From assembly GCA_041653935.1 (NCBI GenBank), contig JBAZEO010000007.1:1-64000 (forward strand): a DNA stretch of 64,000 nucleotides. The letters run 5' to 3'. The position numbers were made by a program, and so were the translations under genes. Shown piece by piece: positions 1 through 6,643 of this stretch; within the stretch, counting starts at the first letter, position 1, and the number at the start of each line of letters is the position of its first letter. The DNA comes from JAYEHL01 sp041653935. GTDB lineage: Bacteria > Chloroflexota > Dehalococcoidia > E44-bin15. Below the pieces are notes generated by a model, which had not been told where the DNA came from, did not search any database, and was given only the letters and a program-made list of their open reading frames with translations.

Positions 1-252
1 TGCAGTATGTCAACCAGGGCGGCATGGTGCAGTATGTCAACCAGGGCGGCATGGTGCAGTATGTCAACCAGGGCGGCACGGTGCAGGATGTCAACGGCAC
101 GGTGCAGGATGTCAACGGCACGGTGCAGTATGTCAACGGCACGGTGCAGTATGTCAACCAGGGCGGCATGGTGCAGGATGTCAACCAGGGCGGCATGGTG
201 CAGTATGTCAACCAGGGCGGCACGGTGCAGTATGTCAACCAGGGCGGCACGG
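1..252 (+). repeat. Coding tandem repeat, 27-bp and 21-bp units
   Basis: Ten head-to-tail units run from the first base to 252: seven of 27 bp and three of 21 bp (82-144). The short unit is the long one minus six bases. All lengths are multiples of three, so the repeat stays in frame and encodes QYVNQGG(M/T)V-type heptads and nonads. Units differ by single changes (tat/gat, atg/acg), so the array is not a recent perfect expansion. It begins outside the window. Confidence 0.95.
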
Positions 253-356
253 TAATCACTTATACCCCATTACCACAGATAAAACTTCACGGCAAAACTG
301 CCGTGTTAATTGATCGCAGTGTAGATGGCAAGGTCACGGTTCGCAAAGGTAGATAA
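3..356 (+). CDS. Repeat-containing protein, 5'-truncated by window edge
   Basis: The frame is open from the first base and ends in TAA at 354-356. The visible protein is about 75 residues of QYVNQGG-type repeats followed by a non-repetitive tail of about 35 residues containing the stretch KTAVLIDRSVDGKVTVRKG. The strict in-frame repeat lengths and the unique tail support this frame over the overlapping open frame starting near base 7, which also stays open through the repeats but ends at 255. The next gene starts immediately after the stop (TAAATG), so it sits in the early operon. Function unknown; a repetitive, Gln/Asn/Gly-rich segment could be a flexible or binding region. Confidence 0.55.
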   Translation, partial: QYVNQGGMVQYVNQGGMVQYVNQGGTVQDVNGTVQDVNGTVQYVNGTVQYVNQGGMVQDVNQGGMVQYVNQGGTVQYVNQGGTVITYTPLPQIKLHGKTAVLIDRSVDGKVTVRKGR

Positions 357-545
357 ATGACCAACACAGCGATCAATCTTAACGATATACCCATACCCGT
401 AGTCGAGCGGAGCGACCAGCGCACGCGGGAGCCGGCATTGACTGACACTCCTTTCCCCGGCTCCCGCGAGCCTGTCATTAAACTGTTGGGCGCGTTCGTC
501 GGGCGGCAGGTTGAGAAGAAATTGAGGGAGGCAAGAGAACGATGA
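357..545 (+). CDS. Hypothetical small basic protein (62 aa)
   Basis: The ATG directly follows the previous stop and the stop overlaps the next start as ATGA. The product is 62 residues, Arg-rich at both ends with a Pro/Thr-rich middle. I see no recognised domain. The position in a tightly packed early operon supports it being translated. Confidence 0.5.
   Translation: MTNTAINLNDIPIPVVERSDQRTREPALTDTPFPGSREPVIKLLGAFVGRQVEKKLREARER
518..545 (+). repeat. 28-bp direct repeat carrying a ribosome site, copy 1
   Basis: Positions 518-545 and 822-849 are identical over 28 bases. Each copy contains a GAGGGAGG-type ribosome site and the ATGA that starts the following gene (542 and 846). A duplicated translation-initiation cassette suggests one of the two genes arose or moved by recombination at this site. 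Confidence 0.85.
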
Positions 546-811
546 TACCCCATATAGATATTACCCGCTTGGATGATGGTGCGTTTTTTAGCACAGGTTG
601 GGACAATAGGTCATTTTTTGTAGCGGCACTTAAAGATCAATACGGTTTCGTGCAATCAGAAGATGAGATAGCCCATTCTTATGCTATCTGGTCTGATGAA
701 ATCGACCCTGCGGGTTACCGGAGCATTGGGACTATTAATGGGAAATGGTTATCCGTTTCTCCCAACAGTCACACGGCGGATATGTTAATTACCTGGTCTC
801 CTGCACCATAG
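542..811 (+). CDS. Hypothetical protein (89 aa)
   Basis: The ATGA overlap with the upstream gene and the strong GGGAGG ribosome site at 526-533 decide this start. The product is acidic and rich in aromatics, with no signal peptide or membrane segment. I do not recognise it. It shares its initiation region with the gene at 846 through the 28-bp duplication. Confidence 0.6.
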   Translation: MIPHIDITRLDDGAFFSTGWDNRSFFVAALKDQYGFVQSEDEIAHSYAIWSDEIDPAGYRSIGTINGKWLSVSPNSHTADMLITWSPAP

Positions 812-821
812 AGGAGGAATC

Positions 822-849
822 GAAATTGAGGGAGGCAAGAGAACGATGA
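822..849 (+). repeat. 28-bp direct repeat carrying a ribosome site, copy 2
   Basis: Second identical copy of the segment at 518-545. It supplies the ribosome site and start codon of the gene at 846 and lies just after the stop at 811. Confidence 0.85.
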
Positions 850-1250
850 GCAAGCATATGGCAGGGCAGTGGAGAATTGAGACTAGAGAACCTGATAATC
901 GTGACATTCGCTTCAAGCGTCGATATTGGCGTATCGGAGGAGGGCCAGAAAATAAGGGAGTGGCTTTTGTATTCGGTGAAGATGAAGCCAACGCCCACCT
1001 GATAGCCGCCGCGCCTGATTTGCTGGAGGCGTGTCGGGCGATGCTTGAGCCATTATCAGACGACGGCGACCGCGGACAGTATACATGGGTCAGACCTACA
1101 AGCAGACCAGGCGACCACGAGTTTATCTGTAATTACTGCCAGGAGCAAGGCAGTCATCCTAATGCTATTTCACACCTTGACAATTGTCCCGTGCTACAGA
1201 TGAAGGAGGCCGTAAATAAGGCCGAGGAAGGTGGACAAGATGCAAAATGA
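846..1250 (+). CDS. Hypothetical phage protein with Ala-rich helix and CxxC motif (134 aa)
   Basis: Starts in the second 28-bp repeat copy. Residues around 48-65 read EANAHLIAAAPDLLEACRAM, a segment common in small early phage proteins of unknown role. Residues about 95-117 hold CNYC, then H and C spaced like a zinc site (CxxC ... H ... C). The C-terminus is charged. It overlaps the next gene by 11 bases. Probably a cytoplasmic early protein; no function can be assigned. Confidence 0.7.
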   Translation: MSKHMAGQWRIETREPDNRDIRFKRRYWRIGGGPENKGVAFVFGEDEANAHLIAAAPDLLEACRAMLEPLSDDGDRGQYTWVRPTSRPGDHEFICNYCQEQGSHPNAISHLDNCPVLQMKEAVNKAEEGGQDAK

Positions 1251-1572
1251 TGTTGAAGAATACGACCTTGACGAATGCGCCGACTGTGGTAAGCGATGTT
1301 ACCTTGCAGGGCATTCAGTTATCGAATGCCAAGAACAACAACTAGCGAACAAGGACGCCCTGATCGGCGAGTTGGTAGAGGCAGCGGAATTTCTCAATTC
1401 ACGGGTAACGAATACACACCGCTACATCCAAGACAGAATTGGCGGTTGGGAATGTACGGTTTGCTACAAGCCACAGTCAAGCAACGCTCAAATTGAACAT
1501 AGTGCCAAATGCCCTTACGGTAATGCGCTGAAGAAGATAGCCGAAGCAAAGGAGGCTCTCAATGCAAGGTGA
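1240..1572 (+). CDS. Hypothetical two-zinc-site protein (110 aa)
   Basis: An in-frame GTG at 1231 lies within the ribosome site, so I place the start at ATG 1240, about 8 bases after GAGGAAGG. The product has an N-terminal CADCGKRC motif and a second CxxC followed by a spaced H and C near residues 75-95, compatible with two small zinc knuckles. The C-terminal segment is similar in style to the upstream protein (CxxC, then histidine, then cysteine before a Lys/Ala-rich end), so the two may be distant paralogues. Function unknown. Confidence 0.65.
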   Translation: MQNDVEEYDLDECADCGKRCYLAGHSVIECQEQQLANKDALIGELVEAAEFLNSRVTNTHRYIQDRIGGWECTVCYKPQSSNAQIEHSAKCPYGNALKKIAEAKEALNAR

Positions 1573-1774
1573 ATATTGGCTAAAAGTAGTTATATCGGCA
1601 ATAGGACTATTGTCATTTATAGCATCAATAGTCTTGTCCAGTATGAATATGCCAAGTAGTGCTGGCTATTTGATTTACATATTTTTATTATTCTCCCTCG
1701 TATCCACAACTCTGCTGTTGTGTGAGGGCATTGAAGGCATTATCAAGGCCAGGAAGGCGATCCCTGATGATTGA
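1562..1774 (+). CDS. Small two-helix membrane protein (70 aa)
   Basis: Starts within the end of the upstream gene and overlaps the next by eight bases. Two hydrophobic stretches (about residues 8-28 and 35-55) predict two transmembrane helices with a short loop and a basic C-terminus. It sits next to another membrane protein (1767), suggesting an inner-membrane pair, possibly for superinfection exclusion or host interference; that role is inference only. Confidence 0.65.
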   Translation: MQGEYWLKVVISAIGLLSFIASIVLSSMNMPSSAGYLIYIFLLFSLVSTTLLLCEGIEGIIKARKAIPDD

Positions 1775-2102
1775 CACGATCTACTCAAAACTCGAAAAGA
1801 TGTTCGACAAGAAACTGTCGAACAAGATTACTTGGTGGCTATTCATGTTCATTCTGTGGGTTATAGCGTTTCAGTTCGTGCGTGCCGTAGTGGGCAGCCA
1901 GGCGTGGGCGACTGCCATTGCTACGGGCGTGTGCCTTTTCGTTTATCTGGCGGCGCGGTTTGGCTGCTGGCTATTCGAGGTTGACGACGAGCCTGAATGC
2001 TTGCGTGAGCCGACGCACCCGCAGCCGGTCAATTGGGACTTATTAGACGCGTTGGACTATCGACCTGCAACCCATGCACATGAATGGAGGAAGCGAAGAT
2101 GA
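1767..2102 (+). CDS. Membrane protein (111 aa)
   Basis: I start at ATG 1767 because AGGAAGGCGA lies just upstream. An upstream in-frame start would bury it in the previous gene. The N-terminal 20 residues are charged and amphipathic, followed by two hydrophobic helices (about 22-42 and 50-70) and an acidic, Pro-rich cytoplasmic tail. It is translationally coupled to the genes on both sides. No family recognised. Confidence 0.6.
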   Translation: MIDTIYSKLEKMFDKKLSNKITWWLFMFILWVIAFQFVRAVVGSQAWATAIATGVCLFVYLAARFGCWLFEVDDEPECLREPTHPQPVNWDLLDALDYRPATHAHEWRKRR

Positions 2103-2398
2103 CTACGATTTACAAATACCCTATTCCCTTTAAGGATTGGTTTAGATTGCAATTGCCCGCCGATGCAGAAATCTTGAGTGTACAGGTTCAACGCGGGATA
2201 CCGTGTATATGGGCATTGGTACGGGTCGGCAATCCTCTAACGATACGGCATTTTCGGATGGTTGGAACCGGATACCCAATAACTGACGGTGATTTACATT
2301 ATATCGGTACGGTTCAAGTGGCCGACGAGACGCTGGTGTTTCATCTATTTGAGGATTTGACACAGCATCCTAATGGCGAAACCGATGAAAGGAGTTAA
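2099..2398 (+). CDS. DUF7352-like phage protein (99 aa)
   Basis: The ATGA overlap with the stop at 2102 and the ribosome site GGAGGAAG set this start. The protein opens with a TIYKYPI motif and continues with an aspartate/glutamate-rich beta pattern ending in LVFHLFE. This resembles the small phage DUF7352 family as I remember it. The family has no known activity. Assignment is from memory of motifs, not from a search. Confidence 0.6.
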   Translation: MTTIYKYPIPFKDWFRLQLPADAEILSVQVQRGIPCIWALVRVGNPLTIRHFRMVGTGYPITDGDLHYIGTVQVADETLVFHLFEDLTQHPNGETDERS

Positions 2399-2402
2399 TC
2401 TA

Positions 2403-2693
2403 TTGAAAGTCAGGGACAGGACGTTAAAAATCAGTGAATACAAAGGCCATCCGTGTGAGGCATCAGACGAGTTATGCCCATGCTGTCCATGTTATCATCC
2501 GCACGACTGGAAAACACCAGTGAAAGTCTTCAGAAACGGTGTCCACGTGAGTAACGAATATCCATCGGATATGCGATGTGCGACACGTGAGAATAATGGC
2601 TGTCCACAGCCTAGGCCGGAACCGGAGCACATATACTCATCGGATAGGGCGAGAGTCTGCAAGCGGTGTGGATACCGCAGGAATCTTAAATAA
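2403..2693 (+). CDS. Cys-rich zinc-binding hypothetical protein (96 aa)
   Basis: An in-frame ATG at 2373 has no ribosome site. AAAGGAG at 2388-2394 is spaced 8 bases from TTG 2403, so TTG is the likely start. The protein has a CPCCPCYH cluster near residue 27, single cysteines in the middle and a C-terminal VCKRCGYRR knuckle, consistent with two zinc sites. Function unknown. Confidence 0.6.
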   Translation: MKVRDRTLKISEYKGHPCEASDELCPCCPCYHPHDWKTPVKVFRNGVHVSNEYPSDMRCATRENNGCPQPRPEPEHIYSSDRARVCKRCGYRRNLK

Positions 2694-2758
2694 GAACTCA
2701 GCCCCAACCGCTGCATGACAACGGCCAGGGCCAAGTCAACTAACAAGGAGAGTATACC

Positions 2759-2935
2759 GTGAAAACCGAGAAAACACAAGACCAAACAATCCGTGACCTG
2801 ATGCGTGAGGCGTTTGAGGCAACCAAAGCTTACGCGCCTTGGGAAATTCAACGCATACTCGATATGTCAGTGCCGGTAGTTGAGCGGATAGTGGAGAAGG
2901 CCGTGGAGAAGGCGAAGGTTGGTGAACGGTCATGA
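2759..2935 (+). CDS. Short helical hypothetical protein (58 aa, GTG start)
   Basis: GTG at 2759 follows AAGGAGAG with good spacing, and the stop overlaps the next start as ATGA (2932-2935). The product is a charged, all-helical 58-mer with repeated VEK/AVEKAK motifs at its end. I see no domain. Coupling to the SWIM protein downstream supports it being real. Confidence 0.6.
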   Translation: MKTEKTQDQTIRDLMREAFEATKAYAPWEIQRILDMSVPVVERIVEKAVEKAKVGERS

Positions 2936-3270
2936 GTGGGATCGGCGGTTACAGCGATGCGGAATTCGAGAAGGCGGAGTCCCGTTGGGATGCCGAGGAC
3001 GAATTAAAGGCCGCAGGGTACGGACATTTAGTTCCCGGCTATGTACCACCGCCGCAAGAGATACCTGTCGGCTATATAGTCAAACAGACCAAGTGGCCGG
3101 AGTGGTATCGCGTGATAACACCAGCGGGTGAGGTATACGCAGTGAATCCGTCTAAGCCAGGATGCTCGTGCCGTGACTTCAAAACACGCGGCAAGCACCG
3201 TGTCTGCAAGCATATAACATTAGTCCGCAGTTGGATTGATCGACTCGCGGCGGTTGATACAAAGGAGTAG
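2932..3270 (+). CDS. SWIM zinc-finger protein (112 aa)
   Basis: Residues about 77-95 contain the SWIM signature CxC, 11 residues, CxH (CSC...VCKH), a zinc-binding fold used for DNA or protein contacts. The rest is a small acidic N-terminal part. It lies directly upstream of a Rad52-family protein. SWIM domains are known in Rad51-paralogue partners, so a role beside the annealing protein is plausible but inferred from neighbourhood only. Confidence 0.75.
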   Translation: MSGIGGYSDAEFEKAESRWDAEDELKAAGYGHLVPGYVPPPQEIPVGYIVKQTKWPEWYRVITPAGEVYAVNPSKPGCSCRDFKTRGKHRVCKHITLVRSWIDRLAAVDTKE

Positions 3271-3274
3271 CGAA

Positions 3275-4039
3275 ATGAACAAAGAATGTTTAGGTCGGCA
3301 GTCGCCTTTGGACTGGGATAAGATACACGAAGCGTTGAGTGCGCCGTTCAACCGTAATGCAATAGACTTCTTGGTGAAGGGTAAGGGCGAACAAGTAATG
3401 GCATTGCCCTTCATAGATGCACGGGCAGCAATGAATCGGCTCGATGAAGTAGTCGGCAATGAGAACTGGAGTTATGACTGGAGTGTAGTCGTTGCAGATG
3501 ATAAGATGGTTGCGGTTAAAAGCATACTCACTGTTCTCAGCAAAACAAAGTCCGACGCAGGCGAAGCAGCCAAAGAAGATGAAGCCATAAAGTCTGCTGT
3601 TAGTGATGGACTCAAGCGGGCGGGAGTGCATTTTGGTATCGGACGGTACTTATATGCTATTCCTCAAATATGGGTGAAGTCCAAGAAAGTGACCCGCAAC
3701 GGACAAGACTACTTCTCAATTGCCGATAAGAACGAAGCGTATACAGCACTCGAAGCATTTTTGTCTGGTAAACCGCCCTCTACACCCAAACAGCGACCGC
3801 CACAATCGGGAGCCAAACCAGAACAGCAGTCAACCGAACCTGATGTCACTTGTGAGTGGCCTGGTTGCGACAAGCAAATACGCGGTTACAAATCAAAGAC
3901 TGGTAAGGTCTACACAACTGAGGATGTTGTCAATTTCTCGCGCAAGGACTGTGTTGGTAAAGCATACTGCTATGACCATTGCGTAGCCTTCAAAGAGGGT
4001 AAGCGGCCTGATGTTGTAGGAGAATCGGATGTCGAATAA
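3275..4039 (+). CDS. Rad52/Rad22-family single-strand annealing protein (254 aa)
   Basis: Promotes annealing of complementary single strands in phage recombination and replication. The start is ATG 3275, spaced correctly from AAAGGAG; an in-frame ATG 39 bases earlier has no such site. The N-terminal half shows the family signature: an LPFIDARAAMNRLDEVVG block, then AVSDGLKRAGVHFGIGRYLY, which is the conserved core of phage Rad52-like proteins. The C-terminal third has a Pro/Gln-rich linker and then a cysteine-rich tail (CEWPGCD, CVGKAYCYDHC) likely binding zinc. Neighbours are a SWIM protein and a companion protein at 4998. The core assignment is strong; the zinc tail is inferred. Confidence 0.85.
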   Translation: MNKECLGRQSPLDWDKIHEALSAPFNRNAIDFLVKGKGEQVMALPFIDARAAMNRLDEVVGNENWSYDWSVVVADDKMVAVKSILTVLSKTKSDAGEAAKEDEAIKSAVSDGLKRAGVHFGIGRYLYAIPQIWVKSKKVTRNGQDYFSIADKNEAYTALEAFLSGKPPSTPKQRPPQSGAKPEQQSTEPDVTCEWPGCDKQIRGYKSKTGKVYTTEDVVNFSRKDCVGKAYCYDHCVAFKEGKRPDVVGESDVE

Positions 4040-4220
4040 CACTGACGACCGCACACGCGAATTACTTGACCGTATCCACCAGCAATATCTCGACTCAATA
4101 AGTGGCGTCAACGACGTTGACCTGGATGAGGCCGAAGAGAACGGCATGACGAAACCTGGGCGGCGGGTGGATGACGAGGAATGGCAGGAAATTGAGAGAG
4201 AACCAGGAGCGGATAGATAA
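4029..4220 (+). CDS. Acidic hypothetical protein (63 aa)
   Basis: Overlaps the end of the Rad52-like gene by 11 bases with a TTGTAGGAGAATCGG-type ribosome site inside that gene. Highly acidic, with an Asp/Glu-rich C-terminal half and no domain. It may be a DNA-mimic-like or regulatory peptide, but nothing in the sequence demonstrates this. Confidence 0.5.
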   Translation: MSNNTDDRTRELLDRIHQQYLDSISGVNDVDLDEAEENGMTKPGRRVDDEEWQEIEREPGADR

Positions 4221-4226
4221 CACACC

Positions 4227-4285
4227 CTGCCTGCCTCAGCGTAAAAACAAACCAGTGGATTATATCAAACGACTGAGGCAGGCAG
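4227..4285 (+). other. Stem-loop, 13-bp perfect inverted repeat
   Basis: CTGCCTGCCTCAG at 4227-4239 is the exact reverse complement of 4273-4285, leaving a 33-base A-rich loop. No U-tract follows, so it is not a standard terminator. It fills the gap before the gene at 4311 and could be an RNA processing or stability element, or an operator. Confidence 0.6.
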
Positions 4286-4310
4286 AAATTGGAGGAAACG
4301 GAGGAAGCCT

Positions 4311-4550
4311 ATGTTGAGTAAAGAGCGCATTGAGAAGATGATGCGGATACTACTTGAGAAGTCACTGGAAGGCGAATCGCAGGAGAACATGCTAACCAGT
4401 ATGATTAACCTTAACCTATCGACAAGCATCTGTAGTAAATGCATTTGTATCGTGGATGGCTATTGTAAATATCCTGATGATATGAGTTGTACCAAATCGG
4501 TGCGTGCCGAACTTGAAAAACTCGTACCGGAGGAAGTCGAGGAGCCATGA
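4311..4550 (+). CDS. Small Cys-cluster protein, paralogue of 7633 (79 aa)
   Basis: Preceded by GGAGG-type sites. The N-terminal half is an amphipathic helix beginning LSKERIEKMMRILLEKS. It is followed by a cysteine cluster CSKCICIVDGYC and a later C, pattern CxxCxCx5CxnC. The gene at 7633 has the same layout (helix, CxxCxC, C, C, then a KLERL helix), so the two are paralogues. A metal site (zinc or iron-sulphur) is likely; function unknown. Confidence 0.65.
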   Translation: MLSKERIEKMMRILLEKSLEGESQENMLTSMINLNLSTSICSKCICIVDGYCKYPDDMSCTKSVRAELEKLVPEEVEEP

Positions 4551-4834
4551 ACACGAAAACTATTGAACCTGAACAGGCGGTAGAAGTTAAGGCTGAAGAA
4601 CCCAAACCAGCTTACCGTGTTTGTTGGTACGGTTCAGCGCCACTTGAGGACGCGCGGTTGATGGCGGCACAGAAGCTAGGCACCGGCGAGTATTACTTGC
4701 TAAGTCCGACAAAGCGCGGGAAGAAGCTGCTGTCCGCCGCTGAACAGCGGGAGTGGGCTTTGTTCATCGTCCGTTTGCTGAAAAACTGGAGAGTCAAGGG
4801 CAGGATCGAGGAATTGCCATGCTCTACCGAATAA
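4547..4834 (+). CDS. Hypothetical protein (95 aa)
   Basis: ATGA-type overlap with the previous gene. Pro/Glu-rich first 24 residues, then a compact basic domain with no recognised motif. The gene is embedded in the block between the annealing protein and its companion at 4998. Confidence 0.6.
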   Translation: MNTKTIEPEQAVEVKAEEPKPAYRVCWYGSAPLEDARLMAAQKLGTGEYYLLSPTKRGKKLLSAAEQREWALFIVRLLKNWRVKGRIEELPCSTE

Positions 4835-4998
4835 CCGCGTATAGCAGTCCACCGAAGTCCGGCGATGAACCCGACTTGTCGCTTGAAGTCGATTGCGCCG
4901 GGCCGAGTGCGGCATTTGTGGCACTTCACAAGAAATATAACCGCAAAGAGTATTTTAGCGTTCGGCCTATTGAGATTGAGGAAAGGAAAAAGAAATAA
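4819..4998 (+). CDS. Small hypothetical protein (59 aa)
   Basis: I place the start at ATG 4819 after GAGGAATTG, inside the end of the upstream gene; an upstream in-frame ATG (4753) has no ribosome site. The product ends in a Glu/Lys run and overlaps the next start (TAATG at 4998). No domain recognised. Confidence 0.55.
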   Translation: MLYRITAYSSPPKSGDEPDLSLEVDCAGPSAAFVALHKKYNRKEYFSVRPIEIEERKKK

Positions 4999-5594
4999 TG
5001 AGAACAAAGAAAACGGAAGAAATGACGATAATTCTACCGCAGTTGTCCATTGAGACAATGGAACTAACGCTTACAGGAGACTCACCGCTTATCTGTCATA
5101 AATGGAGCGAAAAGGCAAAGAAGGAAATGCTCGCCAAGCAAATGAAACAGCCACAGCAGGCAAAGGAAGCGAAAGACCCTCGACAGGACTATGAAGACTC
5201 GCTTTATAAACTCCCTGATGGTGGTTACGGTTTCCCTGCTGTCGCGTTTAAGGCCGCTGCTGTTGATGCTTGCAGTCACATTGACGGCGTGACAAAGGTC
5301 ACAGCTCGTGGAGCATTTCACATTATCGGCGATATGGTCAAGATAGACGGCGAACCTTCAATGCGCGAAGATATGGTGCGAATAGGCATGGGTACGGCTG
5401 ACATCCGGTATCGTGGAGAGTTCCGTGAGTGGAGTGCTACATTCATAATTCGTTACAATAAAAACGTTATCTCGCCTGAGCAGATTGTGAACCTGTTCAA
5501 CACGGCGGGATTTGCTGTTGGAATTGGAGAATGGCGACCGCAGAAGGATGGGTCATTTGGTATGAACTCTGTTGCCAAGTGGAAGAAACTCTGA
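4998..5594 (+). CDS. Conserved phage recombination-module protein (198 aa)
   Basis: The sequence contains stretches I associate with a conserved but unnamed phage protein found next to annealing proteins: HKWSEKAK, AVAFKAAAVDA, TARGAFHIIGDMV, MREDMVRIGMG and NTAGFAVGIGEWRP. The fold looks like a compact alpha/beta protein with no nuclease motif. Position after a Rad52-like gene supports a role in the same recombination step. Immediately downstream lies the G-rich GGCAGGC repeat tract. Function not established. Confidence 0.75.
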   Translation: MRTKKTEEMTIILPQLSIETMELTLTGDSPLICHKWSEKAKKEMLAKQMKQPQQAKEAKDPRQDYEDSLYKLPDGGYGFPAVAFKAAAVDACSHIDGVTKVTARGAFHIIGDMVKIDGEPSMREDMVRIGMGTADIRYRGEFREWSATFIIRYNKNVISPEQIVNLFNTAGFAVGIGEWRPQKDGSFGMNSVAKWKKL

Positions 5595-5603
5595 CGAAGT
5601 GTG

Positions 5604-5880
5604 TATGGCAGGCATGGCGCGTTATGTCCTGGTTCGGAGGGGTACGGTAAGGCAGGCGAGGCGAGGGTAGTACGGTGGGTCTAGTCCAGGTAAGTTATGG
5701 CAGGCATGGCGAGTTGGGTTGTGGTGTGCTTGGATGGTTCTGGCAAGGCAGGCGGGGCGGGTTCCGGCATGGTCAGGGTGGCCGTAAGAGGCATGGTTTG
5801 GCAGGCTAGGCGGGTCGGTATGGGGCGGGTCTTGGTCAGGTGGGGACGGTTCTGGTAGGACATGGCAGGCGAGTCACAAG
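5604..5880 (+). repeat. G-rich degenerate repeat tract anchored on GGCAGGC
   Basis: This noncoding gap is very G-rich on the plus strand and carries six exact GGCAGGC heptamers at 5607, 5651, 5699, 5747, 5800 and 5865, so the spacing grows 44, 48, 48, 53, 65. Each is usually followed by (A/G/T)(T/A/G)GGCG. No plus-strand frame is open across it. The minus-strand open frame through it has no ribosome site and I reject it. It directly follows the recombination genes, so a recombination hot spot, an origin or a G-quadruplex tract is possible. Confidence 0.8.
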
Positions 5881-5987
5881 CGTAGGGTGCATAGTTAGTG
5901 CCTTTGCCCTCCAAAAATTCAGGTTGGCGAATTGCAACCGGTTTAACTAGCAAGATAGCAGATGGGACAGAAGGGAGTAGTTGGAGA

Positions 5988-6338
5988 ATGACGATTACAA
6001 TATCAGAAGTGAAGCGTAAATGTATGATTCTGCCCGCTGACACGATTTATGATACATCAATCGGTAATCTTATAGCCGAGATGTTGCCAGCGTTGGAATA
6101 TACACTTGCCGATGCTTATCTATCGGATACAGGGAATCTGAATCTACAGGCGGCTCTCAATCTAGGTATGCTTGAGATTATATCGGGCGAATTCCTTCAT
6201 CAATTGAGCAGGGAAATGCGTTGTGATAAAGAATTTTCAGTGGGCGGACTTGCCCTAGAAGAGATAGGTGAGCGTGGGCGGGAATTGATAAAGCAGGGAG
6301 CATCCAGGCTGGCTCCATTCCTAAGGACGGTTCGATAG
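5988..6338 (+). CDS. Hypothetical protein (116 aa)
   Basis: GTTGGAGA directly precedes ATG 5988, so I discard the longer frame starting at 5898. The product is mainly helical with an acidic centre (YTLADAYLSDTGNLNLQAALNLG) and a basic C-terminus. No recognised family. It is the last gene before the first structured RNA. Confidence 0.6.
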   Translation: MTITISEVKRKCMILPADTIYDTSIGNLIAEMLPALEYTLADAYLSDTGNLNLQAALNLGMLEIISGEFLHQLSREMRCDKEFSVGGLALEEIGERGRELIKQGASRLAPFLRTVR

Positions 6339-6340
6339 AC

Positions 6341-6415
6341 TTTGCCGCCCAATAAATAAACCCGCTGACGGCTCAGGGTGGCAAAACGGGAGGCTGGTTG
6401 GGCGACTGGCCTCCC
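6341..6415 (+). other. Two adjacent stem-loops after gene 5988
   Basis: TTTGCCGCCC (6341-6350) pairs with GGGTGGCAAA (6376-6385), with one G-U. GGGAGGC (6388-6394) pairs with GCCTCCC (6409-6415). No U-tract follows. They separate the upstream operon from the next promoter and may act as a transcript boundary. Confidence 0.5.
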
Positions 6416-6429
6416 AACTTAACAAAAAA

Positions 6430-6459
6430 TTGACAATCATACATTCCACCTGGTATAAT
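6430..6459 (+). promoter_or_regulatory. Consensus sigma70 promoter P1 for structured RNA 1
   Basis: TTGACA at 6430-6435 and TATAAT at 6454-6459 match both consensus hexamers exactly, with 18-base spacing. Transcription should begin near 6466, precisely at the 5' end of helix A of the RNA. Confidence 0.85.
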
Positions 6460-6465
6460 GGAACT

Positions 6466-6625
6466 AGCGAAAACAAGAACAGTTAAATGAGCGGCGCTTT
6501 TTTATTAGGTAGTCTTATAACGGCTGTCCATACCACTAAAACGGTCATGGACATAAATGGCGGGCTTGTACGGCTGTTCTTGTTTTCGCAAATAAGGCGC
6601 GGCTCAGTGCAGGCCCGCCGTTTTA
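6466..6625 (+). ncRNA. Structured RNA 1, interleaved three-helix pseudoknot
   Basis: Helix A: 6467-6480 with 6576-6589, 14 perfect base pairs. Helix B: 6489-6497 with 6597-6605, 8 of 9. Helix C: 6559-6570 with 6608-6619, all 12 positions pairing if G-U is allowed. A local hairpin D lies inside (6525-6531 with 6547-6553). Strand order is A, B, D, D', C, A', B', C', so A, B and C all cross each other. A U-rich stretch follows C'. RNAs 2 and 3 repeat the design with different helix sequences, and the promoter aims at its 5' end. It lies just before the HNH gene. Role unknown. Confidence 0.8.
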
Positions 6626-6643
6626 TGTACAGAGGTAGATGTT

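Noticed and set aside
1..252. CRISPR-like repeat array at the left end
   Set aside because: Units are contiguous with no spacers, all multiples of three, and encode an in-frame peptide repeat.
5681..6043. 120-residue minus-strand frame across the G-rich tract
   Set aside because: Explained by biased composition of the repeat tract; no ribosome site or conserved-looking content.
6466..6625. HDV-like or hammerhead ribozyme
   Set aside because: No CUGAUGA/GAAA core and the helix order differs from the HDV nested pseudoknot.
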